From Azoarcus_F sp048158365 (lineage in GTDB: Bacteria > Pseudomonadota > Gammaproteobacteria > Burkholderiales > Rhodocyclaceae), in NCBI GenBank assembly GCA_048158365.1, contig JBLLNL010000009.1: 64,000 bases of DNA. One strand, 5' to 3'. Shown here one piece after another: positions 60,235 to 64,000 of this stretch (position 1 is the first letter of the stretch; each line of letters opens with the position of its first letter). Position numbers and translations under genes: made by a program. A model generated the notes under the pieces. It was not told where the DNA came from. It did no database searches and was given only the letters and a program-made list of their open reading frames with translations.

Positions 60235-60525
60235 CGTCGTCCGGCCAAGAGGGTTGATGAAGTGATTCTACCAAGACCCGCACGGACGGGTTTGGTTCAG
60301 CCTCGTGGCGCCGGACGCCGCGCATGCGACTTGCCCTGACTGCGCGGAGCGGAGCGAGCGCAGGGGTCGGGGCGCAACCGGGCCAAGGTCATCCCGAGAA
60401 CCCCGTGCCCGCGGACGCACTCGGGCGCAACTGTTGCACGCTTGACACGACGGTGACGCTTGAGTTTGCTTTTCTTGAGGATCTACTTTAAGTTCCAATC
60501 AGTTTCCGCTGATATCGGTTGATAA

Positions 60526-60837
60526 ATGAAGCGTCGGGACTTTCAGGACGAAATCAGGGAGCTGAACCTTGCGTATCTGATGCTGGCTCAGCAGATGCTT
60601 CGTGACGATCGCGAGACGGCGATGCTCAGACTGGGCATCGGTGATGAGGTCGCGGATCTGATCATCGGGCTTTCGAGCACGCGCCTGGTCAGGATGGCAA
60701 CCAGCCAGATGTTGTTGCCGAGCTTCCGTTTCGATGATCCGCTGCTTGTCGGCCTGCTTGCGGGCGAGGGGCGGGATCCGGCCAGTGCCAGCATGCATGC
60801 CGCTATCATCGCGGCGAGCAGACCCCCGAAGGAGTGA
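60526..60837 (+). CDS. flhD: Flagellar master activator subunit FlhD
   Basis: Protein of 103 residues; with FlhC it forms the FlhD4C2 complex that activates class II flagellar promoters. It has the helical FlhD core (EIRELNLAYLMLAQQMLRDD). No strong ribosome-binding site precedes the ATG, while the 290-bp upstream gap contains only weak promoter-like elements (TTGAGT at 60460, TACTTT at 60484). First gene of flhDC. Confidence 0.94.
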   Translation: MKRRDFQDEIRELNLAYLMLAQQMLRDDRETAMLRLGIGDEVADLIIGLSSTRLVRMATSQMLLPSFRFDDPLLVGLLAGEGRDPASASMHAAIIAASRPPKE

Positions 60838-60841
60838 GTGC

Positions 60842-61399
60842 ATGAAGAACAAGAGCGTGATCGAGGAAGCTGAAGACATCCGGCGGGCCGCGGAGATGGT
60901 CAGTCTCGGTGCGAGGATGCAGATGCTCGAGGCCGAGACGCAACTCAGCCGCGAGCGGCTTCTCAAGATCTACAAGGAAGTGCGCGGCATGTCGCCTCCT
61001 AAGGGCATGCTGCCGTTCTCGACCGACTGGTTCTTGGCGTGGCAGCCGAACGTGCATGCGTCGCTGTTCATGGCGTACTTCAGCAGTTTCAGGGCGCGCG
61101 CGACGTTGAGCAATCTGGATTCGGTACTGAAGGCGTACAACCTGTATCTCGATCAGATCGAGAGCCAACGGATGGAGCCGGTACTCAGCATCACCCGGGC
61201 GTGGACGCTGGTGCGGTTTTTCGACGCCGATCTGCTGCACCTAGCCGCATGCACGTCTTGCAGTGGCAAGTACGTCGCCCATGCCTACGATCCGACCCGG
61301 GAATACGTATGCGGTCTGTGCAACATGCCATCGCGTGCGGGAAAGGGCAAGAAGCGGTCCGTGGTCGCGCGGGCGGCCCGACGCGTGGCGATCGCCTGA
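60842..61399 (+). CDS. flhC: Flagellar master activator subunit FlhC
   Basis: Zinc-binding DNA-recognition partner of FlhD, 185 residues. Four cysteines in two CxxC pairs (CTSCSGKYV and CGLCNMP, ~138-161) make the zinc site. The N-terminal helices carry LGARMQMLEAETQLSRERL. It begins 4 bp after flhD and is followed by a terminator, so flhDC is a bicistron. Confidence 0.95.
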   Translation: MKNKSVIEEAEDIRRAAEMVSLGARMQMLEAETQLSRERLLKIYKEVRGMSPPKGMLPFSTDWFLAWQPNVHASLFMAYFSSFRARATLSNLDSVLKAYNLYLDQIESQRMEPVLSITRAWTLVRFFDADLLHLAACTSCSGKYVAHAYDPTREYVCGLCNMPSRAGKGKKRSVVARAARRVAIA

Positions 61400-61425
61400 G
61401 CGCGCTCGACCCGCATGAAACCGAG

Positions 61426-61450
61426 CCGCCTGGACCAGGCGGTTTTTTTT
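61426..61450 (+). terminator. Rho-independent terminator of flhDC
   Basis: CCGCCT (61426-61431) pairs with AGGCGG (61437-61442) around a 5-nt loop, followed by eight T. It lies 27 bp past the flhC stop. Confidence 0.9.
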
Positions 61451-61562
61451 CGTCAAGTTTCGCCGCCACGGGACGTTAATCTAAAATGCGGGCGCGTGGT
61501 CTGTCCGGGCCATGTGCAAATCAGCGTTTCGTCGCGCGAATGCGTGACGACAGGGGTGCCTC

Positions 61563-62417
61563 GTGCTAGTCATTGTCGGATACGTCATCGTTCTCCTTGC
61601 ATCGCTGGGTACGTATGCGATGCACGGCAGTCTGATGGCCTTGTGGGTTCCGCTGGAATATGTAGCCATCGTCGGTCTGATGATCGGCGGATTCATCGCC
61701 GGCAACGGTTCCAAGGCGATCAAGGCGACGCTCGCGGCGCTGCCGGCTGCATTCAAGGGTTCGCCTTACGACAAGACGCTGTACATGAACCTGCTCGCGA
61801 TGCTCTACGAGTTGCTTGCCAAGGTGCGCAAGGAAGGGTTGATGTCGATCGAAAACGACATCGAGGAGCCCGATGCGAGTCCGATCTTTTCCAAGTACCC
61901 CGACGTGATGGCCGATCATCATGCGGTGGAGTTTCTCACCGACTACCTGCGCATGATGGTGGGCGGCAATCTGAACGCGTTCGAGATCGAAGGCCTGATG
62001 GACCTGGAGATCGAAACGCATCATCAGGAGTCGCACGCTGCGCCGCATGTCGTGGCCAAGGTCGGTGATGCGCTGCCGGCCTTCGGTATCGTGGTCGCGG
62101 TGATGGGCGTCGTCAACGTGATGGGCTCGGTCGGTGAACCACCGGCGGTGCTGGGCAAGATGATCGGTGGCGCGCTGGTCGGCACCTTCCTCGGGATTCT
62201 GCTCTCCTACGGTTTCGTGCAACCGCTCGCGGGGCAACTGGAGCAGCGGGTCGAACAGAGCGGCAAGATCTACCAGTGCATCAAGGCGGTGCTGCTGGCC
62301 AGCATGAACGGCTATGCGCCGCAGGTCGCGGTGGAGTTCGGGCGCAAGGTGCTGTATGCGTCGGATCGCCCGACCTTCCTGGAACTCGAGGAAGACATCA
62401 AGAGCCGCAAGGGGTGA
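61563..62417 (+). CDS. motA: Flagellar motor stator protein MotA
   Basis: Proton-channel stator subunit of 284 residues with four membrane helices. The conserved loop and C-terminal helices include GGFIAGNGSKAIKATL, YELLAKVRKEG, KVGDALPAFGIVVAVMGVV and GTFLGILLSYGFVQPLA. The start is GTG (61563) with an AGGGG site. It lies 3 bp before motB. The length is typical of H+-driven MotA. Confidence 0.95.
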   Translation: MLVIVGYVIVLLASLGTYAMHGSLMALWVPLEYVAIVGLMIGGFIAGNGSKAIKATLAALPAAFKGSPYDKTLYMNLLAMLYELLAKVRKEGLMSIENDIEEPDASPIFSKYPDVMADHHAVEFLTDYLRMMVGGNLNAFEIEGLMDLEIETHHQESHAAPHVVAKVGDALPAFGIVVAVMGVVNVMGSVGEPPAVLGKMIGGALVGTFLGILLSYGFVQPLAGQLEQRVEQSGKIYQCIKAVLLASMNGYAPQVAVEFGRKVLYASDRPTFLELEEDIKSRKG

Positions 62418-62420
62418 GTC

Positions 62421-63338
62421 ATGAGCGACGATACCCAGCAACCGATCATCGTCAAACGCATCAGGAAAGTGGCCGGTGGCGGCCACGGTGGCGCGTGGAA
62501 GATCGCGTACGCGGATTTCGTGACCGCGATGATGGCCTTCTTCCTGTTGATGTGGCTGCTCGGTTCGACCGCGCAAGGGGATCTGGAGGGGATCGCCGAC
62601 CATTTCCAGAATCCGCTGAAGGTCTCGCTGCTCGGTGGCAGTGGAGCCGGTGACAGCTCCAGCGTGATCCCGGGCGGAGGCGAGGATCTGACCCGCTCGA
62701 TAGGCCAGGTCAAGCGTGGCGATGTCGATGCGAACCGCAGGATCAATCTGGATGCCGCCCGTGCGCGGTATCCAGAACCCGGCGAGGGCGCCGATCCCGA
62801 TGCGGAAATGCGTGAACGAGGCCGCCTGATCGATCTGAAGGGGCGGATCGAGGCGATCATCGAGGCCGATCCCGAGCTGCGCCCTTACCAGAACCAGATC
62901 CTGATGGACATTACCAACGAGGGGCTTCGCATACAGCTCGTAGATGAGCAGAATCGCCCGATGTTCGCGACTGCGAGTGCCGAACTGCGACCCTACACCC
63001 GCGACCTGCTCAGGATGATCGGACGGGCCTTGAACGACGTGCCGAATCGCTTGAGCCTGTCGGGCCACACCGATGCGGCGCCCTTTGCCGGGGGCGAGCG
63101 GGGTTTTTCCAACTGGGAACTGTCCAGCAACCGGGCAAATGCATCGCGCCGCGAGATGATCGCCGGCGGACTGGAGCCGGGCAAGGTGGCCCGGGTCGTC
63201 GGGCTGGCCGAGACCATTCCGCAGGTCGCGGACGATCCGCTCGATCCCGCCAACAGACGGATCAGCATCATCGTGATGAACAGGCGTACCGACGAGGCGC
63301 TGCGCTCCGGCCCGTCGCCGTCGGGGGTGTCGGAATGA
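62421..63338 (+). CDS. motB: Flagellar motor stator protein MotB
   Basis: Stator anchor of 305 residues. The single membrane helix AYADFVTAMMAFFLLMWLLG (~31-50) carries the essential proton-binding aspartate. A C-terminal OmpA-like peptidoglycan-binding domain follows (~165-290; SLSGHTDAAPF, SNWELSSNRANASRR, NRRISIIVM). It overlaps cheA by 4 bp, showing motility and chemotaxis genes share an operon. Confidence 0.95.
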   Translation: MSDDTQQPIIVKRIRKVAGGGHGGAWKIAYADFVTAMMAFFLLMWLLGSTAQGDLEGIADHFQNPLKVSLLGGSGAGDSSSVIPGGGEDLTRSIGQVKRGDVDANRRINLDAARARYPEPGEGADPDAEMRERGRLIDLKGRIEAIIEADPELRPYQNQILMDITNEGLRIQLVDEQNRPMFATASAELRPYTRDLLRMIGRALNDVPNRLSLSGHTDAAPFAGGERGFSNWELSSNRANASRREMIAGGLEPGKVARVVGLAETIPQVADDPLDPANRRISIIVMNRRTDEALRSGPSPSGVSE

Positions 63339-64000
63339 TCGACCTGGCCCAGTTCCACGAGATGTTCTTCGACGAATGCGAGGAATCGCTAGAGAACGCC
63401 CGAAACGTGCTGCTGGACTACGGTGCCGACGGGATGCCGAACGCGTTGCAGCAATTGCAGCGCTGCGTACACTCGATCAAGGGGGGTGCGAAGACCTTCG
63501 GCTTCGACCAGGTCGCCGAGCTTGCGGCTTCGCTCGAGCAGGTGTTGGAGCGGGTCGCCGGCGCCACCGGCACTGCCGATCCCGATCTGATGGCCCTTTG
63601 CCGCTCCGCGTTCTCCGTGCTGCGTGCGTCGCTGGTCGCGTTGCGCAGGGGTCAGCCGCTGGCCGAGGACGAGATAGCGCGCATGCGCGTCGAACTCGAC
63701 CGGATCGGTACGCCCCTGCCCCGCGGTGACGGCGGTCGGCCGGTCGTTTGCATCGAGCACACGATCCGTCGCAATCACGTGGTTTTTCGGCCGGCCCGCA
63801 GTCTGATCAGCGCCGCTCTGGTCATGGACGACATGCTCCAGGCCCTGGGCGAACTCGGACAGGTGGTGGTGCGCAGGCGGCCTGCGTCCGACATGGGTGA
63901 CGGCGTCTGGCAGCTCGACATCGCATCGCATCATCCGGTGACGGCCTTGCGCGAGATCCTGGGCCGGGTCGCCGACCCCGAGACACTGCAGATTCGATCG
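63335..64000 (+). CDS. cheA: Chemotaxis histidine kinase CheA, N-terminal part
   Basis: The frame opens with an ATG overlapping the motB stop and runs to the end of the window without a stop (~222 residues). The Hpt domain has the phospho-accepting histidine in CVHSIKGGAKTFGFDQ (~45-60), preceded by MFFDECEESLENARNVLLDY. The kinase core lies outside. Gene order flhD-flhC-motA-motB-cheA is typical of betaproteobacteria. Confidence 0.85.
   Translation, partial: MIDLAQFHEMFFDECEESLENARNVLLDYGADGMPNALQQLQRCVHSIKGGAKTFGFDQVAELAASLEQVLERVAGATGTADPDLMALCRSAFSVLRASLVALRRGQPLAEDEIARMRVELDRIGTPLPRGDGGRPVVCIEHTIRRNHVVFRPARSLISAALVMDDMLQALGELGQVVVRRRPASDMGDGVWQLDIASHHPVTALREILGRVADPETLQIRS

Noticed and set aside
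60442..60470. TTGACA at 60442 as the flhD promoter
   Set aside because: The matching -10 at 17 bp (TTTGCT) is poor, and no confident promoter could be assigned.

Overview
The window is 64 kb of GC-rich, gene-dense chromosome from a free-living, motile, respiratory proteobacterium. The flagellar master regulators flhD-flhC followed by motA-motB-cheA, a three-subunit transhydrogenase (pntAA-pntAB-pntB), the rplU-rpmA-obg-proB block, ispB with a downstream tRNA-Pro, and a glcDEF/lutABC/lldP carbon cluster point to the Betaproteobacteria, perhaps near Rhodocyclales. The class is fairly safe, the order is a guess. No prophage, insertion sequence or CRISPR array was seen.

Layout. 1-2.3 kb: end of glpK and glpD. 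2.4-4.6 kb: an OmpR/EnvZ-type pair. 4.7-7.7 kb: rplU-rpmA-(terminator)-obg-proB on the minus strand. 7.7-9.4 kb: SulP anion transporter. 9.6-19.3 kb: a hydroxy-acid (glycolate/lactate) island. A FadR-type regulator leads glcD, a 44-residue membrane peptide, glcE and glcF, facing a lutA-lutB-lutC-lldP run. Matching TNGTNNNACNA operators lie upstream of both runs. 19.5-24 kb: MaoC hydratase, PP2C phosphatase and pntAA-AB-B. 24-32.8 kb: a secreted small protein, a degenerate EAL protein, rhlE, rlmM, an aldo-keto reductase, a lipoprotein, a GDPD, ispB and tRNA-Pro(CGG). 33-34.9 kb: a TetR regulator with two AhpD-family proteins and two copies of one operator.

34.9-40.3 kb is a collapsed defence island. 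It holds a truncated haloacid dehalogenase, a shortened BREX brxC, an apparently intact vapBC with its own operator, and a frameshifted and truncated pglX carrying a palindromic repeat. The pglX piece is fused to the 3' end of a SWIM/DUF6880-type gene, then DUF3820 and pRiA4b ORF-3 genes follow. No brxA, brxB, pglZ or brxL is present.

40.5-54.3 kb: CIA30, LeuE and CspA lead into the most interesting locus. It is a compact operon (thermostable-hemolysin family protein, AMP-dependent ligase, heme-oxygenase-like diiron oxidase, SDR, TPR protein) running straight into a PmrA/QseB-type regulator and sensor. The operon is preceded by a perfect CTTAAG-N5-CTTAAG PmrA-type box. It looks like a self-regulated envelope-stress biosynthetic pathway with an unknown product. 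A ferric-reductase-like flavocytochrome and a PhoPQ-like module with two divergent PepSY genes and three 11-bp-periodic boxes follow.

54.4-59.7 kb: a purine/C2 region (CoA-transferase, hyi, guaD) flanked by gene remnants: a deleted chromate transporter, a deleted and frameshifted allantoicase, a nonsense-bearing PuuE tail and an ABC ATPase scrap. 59.7-64 kb: Nudix hydrolase, flhDC, motAB and the start of cheA.
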